NCBI RefSeq assembly: GCF_024400215.1 | Contig: NZ_CP053748.1 | Coordinates: 5,704,001-5,768,000, forward strand | Source of the DNA: Massilia sp. erpn | GTDB taxonomy: Bacteria; Pseudomonadota; Gammaproteobacteria; Burkholderiales; Burkholderiaceae_D | Length of the DNA stretch: 64,000 bases | Direction: 5' to 3' | Shown here: in pieces, positions 25,372 through 32,979 of the stretch | How positions within the stretch are numbered: position 1 is the stretch's first letter | Layout: every line of letters begins with the position of its first letter | Program-made: the position numbers and the translations under genes | The notes under the pieces: model-generated | Told to the model about the DNA's origin: nothing | Seen by the model: only the letters and a program-made list of their open reading frames with translations | Database searches by the model: none

Positions 25372-25992
25372 TCAGTAAGCCGGAGCCGGCATGGCGCTTT
25401 CCGCCGCCAATGCCGCCTGCACCGCAGGACGCGCCGTCATGCGCTGCATGAAGGCCGCCAGCGCCGGCCAGCGCTCCAGGTCGATGTCGAAGAAGCGGGT
25501 CCACAGCAGCACCGCATACAGGTAGGCGTCGGCCACGCCAAAACGCGGGCCGCACAGATACTCGTGCCGCTCCAGGGCTTGCACCAGATGGCCGAAGCGC
25601 TTGAACAGCTTTTGCTTGAACATTTCCTTCACCTCCGGCGGCATGCCGGCATTGAACTGCAGGGCCAGGCCGGCGTGAATTTCGCTGGTGATGAAGTTCA
25701 GCCACTCCTGCAGGCGCACCCGCTCCCAGCTGCCGTTCGCCGGCGCCAGGCCAGCTTCCGGCTTGAGGTCGGCCAGATACTGCAGGATGGCCGGCCCCTC
25801 GGTCAGCACCTCGCCACCCTGCAGCTGAAGCGCGGCGACATAGCCTTTGGGATTGATCGCCAGGAAGTCGGAACCGTCGGCCAGCTTTTTGCTCTGGTTA
25901 TTGACGCGCACCAGCTCAAACGGGAAATCCAGTTCGCGCAGCACGATATGCGGCGACAGGGAACAGGTGTCGGGGGCGAAGTACAGCTTCAT
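25372..25992 (-). CDS. Glutathione S-transferase, beta-class type
   Basis: 206 residues. The thioredoxin-like N-terminal domain starts MKLYFAPDTCSLSPHIVLRE, with Cys10 at the position of the catalytic cysteine of beta-class bacterial GSTs. NPKGYVAALQL contains the cis-proline loop and LTEGPAILQYLAD the glutathione gamma-Glu site. The C-terminal helical domain follows, with FGVADAYLYAVL. It conjugates or reduces electrophiles with glutathione. An HxlR regulator is divergent 106 bases away and probably controls it. Confidence 0.92.
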   Translation of the reverse strand: MKLYFAPDTCSLSPHIVLRELDFPFELVRVNNQSKKLADGSDFLAINPKGYVAALQLQGGEVLTEGPAILQYLADLKPEAGLAPANGSWERVRLQEWLNFITSEIHAGLALQFNAGMPPEVKEMFKQKLFKRFGHLVQALERHEYLCGPRFGVADAYLYAVLLWTRFFDIDLERWPALAAFMQRMTARPAVQAALAAESAMPAPAY

Positions 25993-26071
25993 GCAAACTC
26001 CTTTGATCGAAAGAAGTGCAGTATCTTCGCCCCGGTTACTCTTGTAAAGAAGGCAGAATAATGTTATCTAG

Positions 26072-26097
26072 GTTCAAAAACTATACCTGGATTGAAC
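26072..26097. promoter_or_regulatory. Inverted repeat in the GST-HxlR intergenic region
   Basis: GTTCAA (26072-26077) and TTGAAC (26092-26097) form an inverted repeat with 14 bases between the arms, ending one base before the HxlR start codon. It is a candidate operator for autoregulation and control of the GST gene. Confidence 0.4.
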
Positions 26098-26098
26098 A

Positions 26099-26422
26099 AT
26101 GAAAGAGAATATTTCCGGCTGTTCGGTGGAAGAAGCGATGCGCCTGATCGGCGGCCGCTGGCGCATGCTGCTGGTGTCTTTTCTGCTGGAAGGGCCGCGC
26201 CGCTTCAACCAGCTGCGGCGCGATGTGCCGAATATTTCGCAGCGCATGCTGACGCTGGAATTGCGCGCGCTGGAAGAGGCGGGCCTGGTCCTGCGCACCG
26301 TCTATCCCGAAGTGCCGGTGCGTGTCGAGTACAGCCTGACGCCGGATGGGCGCAGACTGGAAAAAATCGTCGAGGTGCTGCAGGAATTCGGCCTCTGGCT
26401 GAAGGCGCGGCCGGCAGCTTAA
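26099..26422 (+). CDS. HxlR-family transcriptional regulator
   Basis: 107 residues, the usual short HxlR form. It has CSVEEAMRLIGGRWRMLLVS with the cysteine near the N-terminus, RRFNQLRRDVPNISQRMLTL (recognition helix region) and VRVEYSLTPDGR (wing). It lies divergently from the GST gene, and an inverted repeat sits just before its start. Its last four bases overlap the end of the GAF-GGDEF gene on the opposite strand. Confidence 0.9.
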   Translation: MKENISGCSVEEAMRLIGGRWRMLLVSFLLEGPRRFNQLRRDVPNISQRMLTLELRALEEAGLVLRTVYPEVPVRVEYSLTPDGRRLEKIVEVLQEFGLWLKARPAA

Positions 26423-27474
26423 GACAGGGCGCGCAGCGCATCCGGCCGCAGGCTCAGATCCCGGCGCTCCTGGTCGGGGCAGGCCGCCAGCGCCGCCAGC
26501 GCGCTGCCCATGAATTCCATCAAGCCGGTTCCGTCCTCCGGATACAGGGCATGGCCGAAGTTCAGGCTCAGGTCGAAACTCAGCTTCTGCTGCAGCAGCA
26601 AGGGCCGCGATGCGATCATCTGGCCAATGCGCGTGACCTGGCTTTGCACCACGCTGCGGCGGCCGGCAACGCTGAAGATCACGGCAAACTCGTTCAGCCC
26701 AATACGCCCGATCACGTCGCTGGGGCGGCATTCGGCGCTCAGGCGGCGTACGATTTCGGCCAGCATCTGCGGGAACTCGTTGCCCAGCCGCTCGCGCGTT
26801 CCGCGGTCCAGGCCATCGACACGCATCAACATGATGCCAACATGGCCGCTCTTCTTCTCCGCCTCATCCAGGCGCGCGCGCAACTGCTCGAAAAGGAAGG
26901 AACGGGTGGCCGCGCCGCTGGCCGCATCGCGCGTGACCTGGCGCCGCAGTTGCTCTTCGCCCTGCAGGGCGGCATGGTGCATCAGCGCCGCGATCATATC
27001 GGCCAGGATGCGGGCGATGGCGGCTTCGTCCTGGTCGAAGGGGCGCGGTGCGCTCCACAGCAGCTTGAGCACGCCCGCCGCGTGCTCGCCGAACAGCAGA
27101 GGAACAATAACCATGGAACGCAGTCCGACGCGGCGGCAGGCCGCCACGTTGACGCGCGGGTCTTCTTCGGAATCGTGGCAGATGGCGGTGCTCTTGCTGG
27201 TCAGGCACAGGCCGGACAGGCTGCCCTTGACCGCCATGCGCAAGCCCAGTTGCGGCTCGGCCAGGCCACAGGCCGCGCGGTAGACGATTTCCTCGCCTTC
27301 CAGCAGCTCGATCACGGCCCCCTCGGCACCGGTAAGGCGGGCCGCCTCGGCCGACGCCATATCCATCACGGCGGCAAAGTCGGGACCAATGCGGGCCAGA
27401 TCCCGCTGCGCGTCGATCAGCGCCAGCAAGGTGGCAGGGGAAAGCCTGTTGCGCTCAAACTCAGGGGTGGCCAC
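26419..27474 (-). CDS. GAF and degenerate GGDEF domain protein
   Basis: 351 residues from a GTG start that has AAAGGA six bases upstream; an ATG 20 codons earlier lacks such a site. A GAF domain spans about 25-170 (GSLSGLCLTSKSTAICHDSE). The second half follows the GGDEF fold, but the active-site motif reads GLNEF (VIGRIGLNEFAVIF), which lacks the glycine and acidic residue needed for catalysis. It is therefore likely an inactive cyclase acting as a c-di-GMP or GTP sensor or scaffold. It stands alone between opposing neighbours. Confidence 0.8.
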   Translation of the reverse strand: MATPEFERNRLSPATLLALIDAQRDLARIGPDFAAVMDMASAEAARLTGAEGAVIELLEGEEIVYRAACGLAEPQLGLRMAVKGSLSGLCLTSKSTAICHDSEEDPRVNVAACRRVGLRSMVIVPLLFGEHAAGVLKLLWSAPRPFDQDEAAIARILADMIAALMHHAALQGEEQLRRQVTRDAASGAATRSFLFEQLRARLDEAEKKSGHVGIMLMRVDGLDRGTRERLGNEFPQMLAEIVRRLSAECRPSDVIGRIGLNEFAVIFSVAGRRSVVQSQVTRIGQMIASRPLLLQQKLSFDLSLNFGHALYPEDGTGLMEFMGSALAALAACPDQERRDLSLRPDALRALS

Positions 27475-27537
27475 GGTAGATCCTTTGATCAGAGTGGAGG
27501 CCAAACCAGTGTACCAGAGGCCCGCCCTTTGCAATAG

Positions 27538-28275
27538 CTACTGCATGATGCCGCGTATTTTCTGGTAGCCGCTGCGGCTGATAGGCAGCTTGCGGCCGTC
27601 CTTCAGCACGGCCACATGGCTATCCTTGCTGGCCTGTTCGATGCGGCTCACGCATTCGATATTCAATAAATAGGAACGGTGGATGCGCAGGAATTTATCG
27701 GCTTCGAGCTGGGCCTCCAGTTCCGACAGGCGCTGGTTCTTGAGGAAGGATTTGCCTTCCGTATGGATTTGCACATAGTCGTCCTGGGCCTCGATGAAGT
27801 CCACCTTCTCGCTCGGGATCACATGCACGCGCGCGCCGTCGCGGATCAGGATGCGGCCCAGCGGCCGGGCGCGATTGGCCGCCATCTCGCGCACCACCTC
27901 CTCCACCGCCGGCGCCTGCGGCGCGCCGAGACTGGCACGCGCATTGGCCAGCGCCTGGTCGAAGCGCTGCTGGCTGAAAGGCTTGAGCAGATAGTCGATG
28001 GCGCGCACTTCAAAAGCCTTGATCGCATACTGGTCAAAGGCGGTGGCAAAGATGAAGCGGGTCTTGCCGTTGACCAGCTCCGCCACTTCAAAGCCATCCA
28101 GCTTGGGCATCTGGATATCGAGCAAAACCAGGTCCGGCTCCAGCTCCGTGATCGCCTTCACCGCCTCGAAACCATTGCCGCATTCGGCCACGATCTCCAC
28201 ATCGCCATGTTCGGCCAGATATTCACGCACCACGCCGCGCGCCAGAATTTCATCGTCCACAATAATGATGCGCAT
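27538..28275 (-). CDS. LytTR-family response regulator
   Basis: 245 residues. The receiver domain begins MRIIIVDDEILARGVV; its phosphorylation site is Asp53 in LVLLDIQMPKLDG, with a conserved KPF lysine further on. The LytTR DNA-binding domain spans about 140-245 (KVDFIEAQDDYVQIHTEGKS, FLRIHRSYLLNIECV). It starts three bases after the end of the LytS-type kinase gene, its probable partner. Together with two upstream membrane genes it forms a four-gene operon that is probably concerned with envelope stress. Confidence 0.93.
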   Translation of the reverse strand: MRIIIVDDEILARGVVREYLAEHGDVEIVAECGNGFEAVKAITELEPDLVLLDIQMPKLDGFEVAELVNGKTRFIFATAFDQYAIKAFEVRAIDYLLKPFSQQRFDQALANARASLGAPQAPAVEEVVREMAANRARPLGRILIRDGARVHVIPSEKVDFIEAQDDYVQIHTEGKSFLKNQRLSELEAQLEADKFLRIHRSYLLNIECVSRIEQASKDSHVAVLKDGRKLPISRSGYQKIRGIMQ

Positions 28276-28278
28276 CGC

Positions 28279-29346
28279 TTATTCCCCGCCCGTTTCCACC
28301 GGCATGATGATCTCCACATTGAAATGCTTATCGCGCGCCCCCCACTCCACCCGCGCTTCCTGCTGGTAGGTGGCGGCCAGACGCTGGCGCACATTGTTCA
28401 GGCCTATGCCCTTGCTGCGGCCCGGCGGCTGGTATTCGTCCATATCGTTGCTGACCGTGATGCGCAGGCGCGAACCATCGCGCCAGGCGGCAATGGTGAC
28501 GCGGCCGCCTTCCGGCAACTGGCTGATGCCGTGCTTGACGGCGTTTTCCACCAGGGGCTGGATGATCATCGGCGGCACCAGACAGTCCAGCACCTCCTTG
28601 TCCAGCGCCTCTTCAACCGTCAGGCGCTCGCCGAAGCGCACCTGCTCGACGGCCAGGAAATGGCGGATCAAGGCCATCTCTTCCTGCAAGCTCACCTTGC
28701 GGTGCGCTTCCATGCCCAGGCTCTGGCGGAAAAAGCCGGCCAGCTGCAAGGTCATGGCACGCGCGCCCTTGGGGTTTTGCGAAGTCAGCGCGCTGATCGA
28801 ATTCAGGCTGTTGAACAGGAAATGGGGATCGATCTGGGTGCGCAGCATGCGCAGCTCGGCTTCCTGCGCCAGCAGCCTGGATTCCAGCTCGCGCCTTTCC
28901 GCATGGCGGGCGCGCATGAACTCCATCGCCAGATAATTCACCGCCGCCATCAAGCCATACAGCAGGGTGCCGAAGACGAACAGCAGCGCGGTCAAGCCCG
29001 GCGAGAGCGTCACGCCGGCCCAGCTCGCGCCTGGCAGCTGGCATAACTCGTTCCACATTTCCGCCAGCGCCGTCCACAGAAAGCCCGCCAGCACCGAGGC
29101 CACGCTCAGGCCGAACACGATGGAGAGCAGCTTGCGCTCGCCCAGCGGATTGGCGCGGCACAGATAGTAGGACGAGAAACCGGCGCTGATGGCGTAGACC
29201 AGGGTGGATGGCAAGGCAAACAGCAGGGCATTCACGCCCCTGGCCTGCGTATACACCATGGTGAAGCCCGCCAGCGCCGCGCCCAGGATAACCCAGACCA
29301 GCAGGTACAGCGCCATGCCCCGCCGGCCAGCGAATGGCCCTTGCAT
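28279..29346 (-). CDS. LytS/YehU-type sensor histidine kinase
   Basis: 355 residues. Four hydrophobic segments (residues about 10-150) are followed by the His_kinase domain with RTQIDPHFLFNSLNSIS, where the phosphorylated histidine lies in PHFLFN, and an HATPase domain (IQPLVENAVKHGI, KGIGLNNVRQRL). The start codon overlaps the stop of the LiaF-like gene (TGATG), so translation is coupled. The short loops leave little room for an external sensor domain. The LiaF-like partner probably modulates its activity. Confidence 0.9.
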   Translation of the reverse strand: MQGPFAGRRGMALYLLVWVILGAALAGFTMVYTQARGVNALLFALPSTLVYAISAGFSSYYLCRANPLGERKLLSIVFGLSVASVLAGFLWTALAEMWNELCQLPGASWAGVTLSPGLTALLFVFGTLLYGLMAAVNYLAMEFMRARHAERRELESRLLAQEAELRMLRTQIDPHFLFNSLNSISALTSQNPKGARAMTLQLAGFFRQSLGMEAHRKVSLQEEMALIRHFLAVEQVRFGERLTVEEALDKEVLDCLVPPMIIQPLVENAVKHGISQLPEGGRVTIAAWRDGSRLRITVSNDMDEYQPPGRSKGIGLNNVRQRLAATYQQEARVEWGARDKHFNVEIIMPVETGGE

Positions 29347-30053
29347 CAGTTGCGGATTTCCAGCCCGCCCATGATGGAATAGCCACGCACGATCAGGCGC
29401 TTATTGCTGCCCTGGCCGCCGCTGGTACGCTCTTCAAAGCCGCCGAGAATGGGCGTACCCTCCAGTATCACGGTCCAATCGGTGGGCACGTCGATGGTGA
29501 TGCCGCCGAACATGCTGAAGACGTGCAGCACCGCCTCGCCTTCGATCGAGGCGTCGCGCAAATCCAGTTCGCAGCCGGCCATCAAGGCGGTGACTTCGCC
29601 GCCACGGAAATCCTGGCTCGAAATGCGGCGCTTGTAGCCGCCGAGAATGGCCATGATGTTGAGGGATTCTTCGCCATGGCCGTCCTTCAGGCTATATGGG
29701 GAACCATCGGACGCCCGCGGACGCTGGACCGAGCGGAACACCACCATGATGCCGGCGCCGATCAGCAGCAACGGCGCCAGCATGCGCCAGCTCAGGTAAA
29801 TCAGGCCCATGCCTTTCAACAGCAGCAGGCCGCCCGCCGCCAGCAGCAGCACGCCGACCAGCGAGCCGGAACTGGCGCGCGATTGCGAGATTTTCAGCGC
29901 CCCGGCCACGATCAGGATCACCGGCCAGAAGTGGATGCTGTAATTAATATCCATCCAGCCCAGATTATCGAGCAGGAACAGGAAGCCGATGACGATGACC
30001 GCGACACCGAGCAGGATCTGGCTCGCCGGAGCGTTGGGGCGGTTGCGGTGCAT
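29346..30053 (-). CDS. LiaF-like membrane protein
   Basis: 235 residues. The N-terminal half has four short hydrophobic segments of the LiaF/DUF5668 type (ILLGVAVIVIGFLFLLDNLG, MAPLLLIGAGIMVVFRSV). The C-terminal half is a soluble beta-rich domain (MAILGGYKRRISSQDFRGGE, VLHVFSMFGGITIDVPTDWT) like the LiaF C-terminal domain, which in Firmicutes inhibits the LiaS kinase. Here it is next to a LytS-type kinase rather than a LiaS-type one. It overlaps the kinase gene start. Confidence 0.82.
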   Translation of the reverse strand: MHRNRPNAPASQILLGVAVIVIGFLFLLDNLGWMDINYSIHFWPVILIVAGALKISQSRASSGSLVGVLLLAAGGLLLLKGMGLIYLSWRMLAPLLLIGAGIMVVFRSVQRPRASDGSPYSLKDGHGEESLNIMAILGGYKRRISSQDFRGGEVTALMAGCELDLRDASIEGEAVLHVFSMFGGITIDVPTDWTVILEGTPILGGFEERTSGGQGSNKRLIVRGYSIMGGLEIRN

Positions 30054-30054
30054 C

Positions 30055-30414
30055 TTATTCTCCTTTTTTGGAATCAGTATATTTGCCCAGTATCGGCTGC
30101 AGGGCCAACGAAACGCCGCCCATGATAACCATAAACGGCCAGCTGTTGGCGAAGCTCATGCCCCACAGATGTTCGAAGCAGGCAAAGATCCAGAAGGCGA
30201 ACAGGATTTCGCATACGCCGTCGAAGAACAGGCGCACCGTGGTCGGCGGCACCAGCTGGCTGAAGCCGAAAGCGGCAATCACCAATGGCCAGTAATGCCA
30301 GAACTGCGTCACCTTTTTGATATCGCCGTCCTCCAGCCAAAACAGCACGCCGGCGCCGATAATCAGGAGCCCCCAGACCAGCTGCTTGCGGGCGACGCGT
30401 ATCGAACCGTTCAT
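30055..30414 (-). CDS. Small membrane protein, DUF5668/LiaI-like
   Basis: 119 residues from an ATG preceded by AAGGAGG; an ATG ten codons earlier is possible but has no ribosome site. It has about four hydrophobic segments (LVWGLLIIGAGVLFWLEDGD resembles the LiaF N-terminal membrane region, then YWPLVIAAFGF, FAFWIFACF and PFMVIMGGVSLAL). It is the first gene of the operon that continues with the LiaF-like protein and the LytS/LytTR pair, one base before the next gene. Its role is unknown; membrane-stress sensing is inferred from context. Confidence 0.75.
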   Translation of the reverse strand: MNGSIRVARKQLVWGLLIIGAGVLFWLEDGDIKKVTQFWHYWPLVIAAFGFSQLVPPTTVRLFFDGVCEILFAFWIFACFEHLWGMSFANSWPFMVIMGGVSLALQPILGKYTDSKKGE

Positions 30415-30550
30415 CTCTGCCTCCTTATGTTTGGAATGATGCAAAGATAGCCATGAAGCGCCGGCGGTGAAACGGCTTTTCGGTGAATGGCGGCTGGGAC
30501 TCGGTGAATGGCGCGTTTTTCAGCGAATGACGGAAAAGCGTGGATCAATC

Positions 30551-30578
30551 AAGAAAAAGCCCACCGCTTGGGTGGGCT
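30551..30578 (-). terminator. Intrinsic terminator of the small 52-residue gene
   Basis: Read on the minus strand, AGCCCACC and GGTGGGCT form an 8-base stem with a 5-base loop, followed by TTTTTCTTG. It is 29 bases after the stop of the small gene at 30607, supporting the reality of that gene. Confidence 0.8.
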
Positions 30579-30606
30579 GCGCGCCGGGATGGAGGCGGGT
30601 GGAATT

Positions 30607-30765
30607 TCAGCTGCGGCTGCTGTCGAGGCAGGATTCGAACATCATCAGCCCCCAGCCCAGCTGGCGCCGGATTTCTTCCGGCGAGGGCGGCGGCGCTGCT
30701 TCCTGGCTGCGGCGCTCAAGGTATTCGCGTACCATTTCCTTGGATGGATGATTTGCCTGTGTCAT
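30607..30765 (-). CDS. Small protein of unknown function, 52 residues
   Basis: The frame starts ATG ACA CAG with a strong GGAGG six bases upstream and runs to a TGA, giving a protein beginning MTQANHPSKEMVREYLERRS, then a Pro-rich linker (AAPPPSPEEIRRQLGWG) and ending in SRS. It is charged and soluble, with one cysteine and no membrane segment. A terminator follows immediately. The layout (ribosome site, compact frame, terminator) argues for a real gene. I recognise no family; a regulator or an accessory protein is equally possible. Confidence 0.6.
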   Translation of the reverse strand: MTQANHPSKEMVREYLERRSQEAAPPPSPEEIRRQLGWGLMMFESCLDSSRS

Positions 30766-31009
30766 GATGACCTCCGCAATGGTGTCGGATCACGCCCTGC
30801 ATGCAGGACGGATCGCCGGATCTGGTGCCGGTGCTTCAGGCGACCGGCTTGCCTTGCAGTGAGGAGGGAGCGCCACTTTCTGCCTTTTGCTTCTTGCGGC
30901 GCTGTCGCTCAATCGCATGGCTTCATCTTATGGCCACAGGCCGCTCGGCCACTGTTCGACAACACACAAATCCCCTCTCGCTTACGCTCGCGTTAATGTC
31001 GGATTCGGA
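30766..31009. other. Intergenic stretch without a supported gene
   Basis: 244 bases between the small 52-residue gene and the LysR gene. Short open frames exist on both strands, but none has a ribosome site or a recognisable product. The segment may contain the promoter of the small gene at its left edge and the end of the LysR transcript at its right. Confidence 0.4.
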
Positions 31010-31891
31010 CTACAGCTTTTGCTGCAGGAATTCGAGAAAGCAGCTGATGCGCTGCGCCAGCTGGGTGTTGCGGTAGTAGACGGCATTGATCTGCTGGCGG
31101 AAGCCGGTGCCGTGCTCGCGCAGGATCGGCACCAGGCGGCCAGCCTCGATATCGGCGCGCGTCATGAAATCGGCCAGGCTGACGATGCCCTGCCCTTCCA
31201 GCGCCAGCCGGCGCAAGGTCTCGCCACTGGAGGCGGCCAGCGCCGGCGTGATCGGCAGGCTATTGCCATCGCGCGTGCGCAGCGGCCACTGGTTGCCGGC
31301 CTCGTAGTGCACGAAGCCCAGCAGGGAATGGCCTTCCAGCTCTTCCGGTGTTTGCGGCGTGCCGCGCCGGCGCAGGTATTCGGGACTGGCCAGGATGTGC
31401 AAGGGGCTGGAACTGAGGGCGCGCGCGTGCAGGGTCGAATCGCCCAGCGTGCCGATGCGGATGGCGATGTCGGTGCGGTGCTCGATCAGGTCGGCGATCT
31501 GGTCGCGCGTGGTCAGTTCCAGGCGGATTTCCGGGTAGAGCCGGCGGAACTCGTCCACATGCGGCACCACGCAGTGCAGCATGAAGGAAGAGGACGAGTC
31601 CACGCACAGCCGCCCGGCCGGCTGCTGGTGACGGATGCGGATGCATTCTTCGACCTCTTCCATGGATGCCAGGATCAGGCGTGCCTTATGCAGCAGCAAC
31701 TTGCCCTCTTCCGTCAGCTCCATGCGGCGCGTGGTGCGCGTGAGCAGCGAGGTTTGCAGCTTTTCCTCCAGCCGGCTCAGGGCACGGCTGACGCCGGACG
31801 TGGTCTGGCCCAGATGGGCCGAAGCCGCGCTCAAGGTGCCGCTATCGATCACGGCCACGAAGATTTTGAGGTCGTCGGAATTGATGTCCAT
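31010..31891 (-). CDS. LysR-family transcriptional regulator
   Basis: 293 residues from MDINSDDLKIFVAVIDSGTL, the standard LysR start; a longer frame upstream has no family similarity. The helix-turn-helix is LSAASAHLGQTTSGVSRALS, followed by a substrate-binding domain of the CrgA/aliphatic-type branch (SGETLRRLALEGQGIVSLAD). The target cannot be told. The PEP-CTERM gene 292 bases away on the opposite strand is the nearest divergent neighbour, but a regulatory link is unproven. Confidence 0.88.
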   Translation of the reverse strand: MDINSDDLKIFVAVIDSGTLSAASAHLGQTTSGVSRALSRLEEKLQTSLLTRTTRRMELTEEGKLLLHKARLILASMEEVEECIRIRHQQPAGRLCVDSSSSFMLHCVVPHVDEFRRLYPEIRLELTTRDQIADLIEHRTDIAIRIGTLGDSTLHARALSSSPLHILASPEYLRRRGTPQTPEELEGHSLLGFVHYEAGNQWPLRTRDGNSLPITPALAASSGETLRRLALEGQGIVSLADFMTRADIEAGRLVPILREHGTGFRQQINAVYYRNTQLAQRISCFLEFLQQKL

Positions 31892-32183
31892 TCTTGAACC
31901 TGTATCAAATTTCCCAGAAGATATGACGGATTTTATCAACAAACTGCAAAAAATCTCCTTGATCTTTAATCGTCGGTATACGCCGCCCTGGCGTCCTGGC
32001 GCCAAGCAAAAAGCACGTTTCAGTAATGGATTATTTTTTTGATACCCAGGCTTATATTGACAACGTTAGCGGCCAGGAAAAGTTATATTTTCAACAGGCC
32101 ATTGGGGATCTGACTTGCTATCCCCCTGGCCGCTAGCAAGGGCTTCTGTTTGGAACGCCACAACACGAACAAGGGGTATTCAA
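31892..32183. promoter_or_regulatory. Divergent intergenic region, LysR and PEP-CTERM genes
   Basis: 292 bases with an AT-rich centre (about 31920-32110), including TTATATTTTC and a repeated GGCCAGG/GGCCGCTAG context. It must contain the starts of both divergent transcripts. No gene and no clear operator repeat is visible; an AAGGGG ribosome site lies at its right end. Confidence 0.4.
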
Positions 32184-32735
32184 ATGAAGAAAGCTTTATG
32201 CAGCAAGCTCGCTGCCTCACTACTCTTGAGCGCCGGCCTGTTCGCCGCCAGCGCCCCGGCCAGCGCCGATACCACCAGCCTGATCTTTGACGCAGATCAC
32301 AATGCCGGCTTCCACATTACCCATATTCCGGGCACTGGCTTTGTCGACGATTTCCTGTTCGCCGTCGATGTCGGCCCCAGCTATCCTACCGGGACGGCAG
32401 TCGTTGGGAAAACATGGGTCGATGGCAGCCGGCTGGCCAATTACGGCATCAGCTCCATCGAATTCTTCCATGTGGACACGGGCGGCGCGTATACGATGCT
32501 GCCGACGACCGTCACATCCGGCATACTGGAGTTCTACCCCGTAGGGTCACTCGGTAGCGGCAGCTACGGCTTCCGCGTCACCGGCAGCACCCTGTTGCCG
32601 GATATGGGCGGCGCCTACGCCGGAACGCTGAGCCTGGCGCCCGTGCCGGAACCGGCCGCCTATCTGATGCTGCTGATCGGCGTGGGCTTGCTGGCCTTTA
32701 CCTCCAGGGCCAAGGAGAACGATAAGCTGGGCTGA
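32184..32735 (+). CDS. FxDxF-type PEP-CTERM secreted protein
   Basis: 183 residues. A signal peptide covers residues 1-28 (ending ASAPASA). The mature protein has FVDDFLFAV, matching the FxDxF motif that names one PEP-CTERM family, and a beta-rich middle. The sorting signal is VPEPAAYLMLLIGVGLLAFT followed by SRAKE. Such proteins are exported and processed by an exosortase and are linked to extracellular matrix. A terminator follows at 32757. No exosortase gene is present in the window. Confidence 0.87.
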   Translation: MKKALCSKLAASLLLSAGLFAASAPASADTTSLIFDADHNAGFHITHIPGTGFVDDFLFAVDVGPSYPTGTAVVGKTWVDGSRLANYGISSIEFFHVDTGGAYTMLPTTVTSGILEFYPVGSLGSGSYGFRVTGSTLLPDMGGAYAGTLSLAPVPEPAAYLMLLIGVGLLAFTSRAKENDKLG

Positions 32736-32756
32736 GAACGGCGCCAGCACCTTTGC

Positions 32757-32786
32757 AAAACCCGCCGCCGGCGGGTTTTGTTTTTA
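32757..32786 (+). terminator. Intrinsic terminator after the FxDxF PEP-CTERM gene
   Basis: AAAACCCGCC and GGCGGGTTTT form a 10-base stem with a 3-base loop, followed by GTTTTT. Confidence 0.85.
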
Positions 32787-32979
32787 TGTACGCTCGTACA
32801 CAAATATTCTCCATGGCAAAACTTTATTCGGATATTGCAAACTTAACAGTGTCTTGGTTCAAAATTTTCTGCCGAAACCGATAAAACTGTCGCATCCGCC
32901 AGCATGCGCCCTTACGGCTGCAGAAAGTTTTTGTTACTATCAGTCTCCTATAAAAATCCTGAACTTAAATGGAGAACAC

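Noticed and set aside
30830..30960. Possible tail of a decayed gene on the minus strand (basic, Gln/Lys-rich frame)
   Set aside because: It is short, interrupted by stops and not recognisable as any family.
30887..31897. 336-codon plus-strand frame
   Set aside because: It lies antisense to a clear LysR gene and has no recognisable domain.
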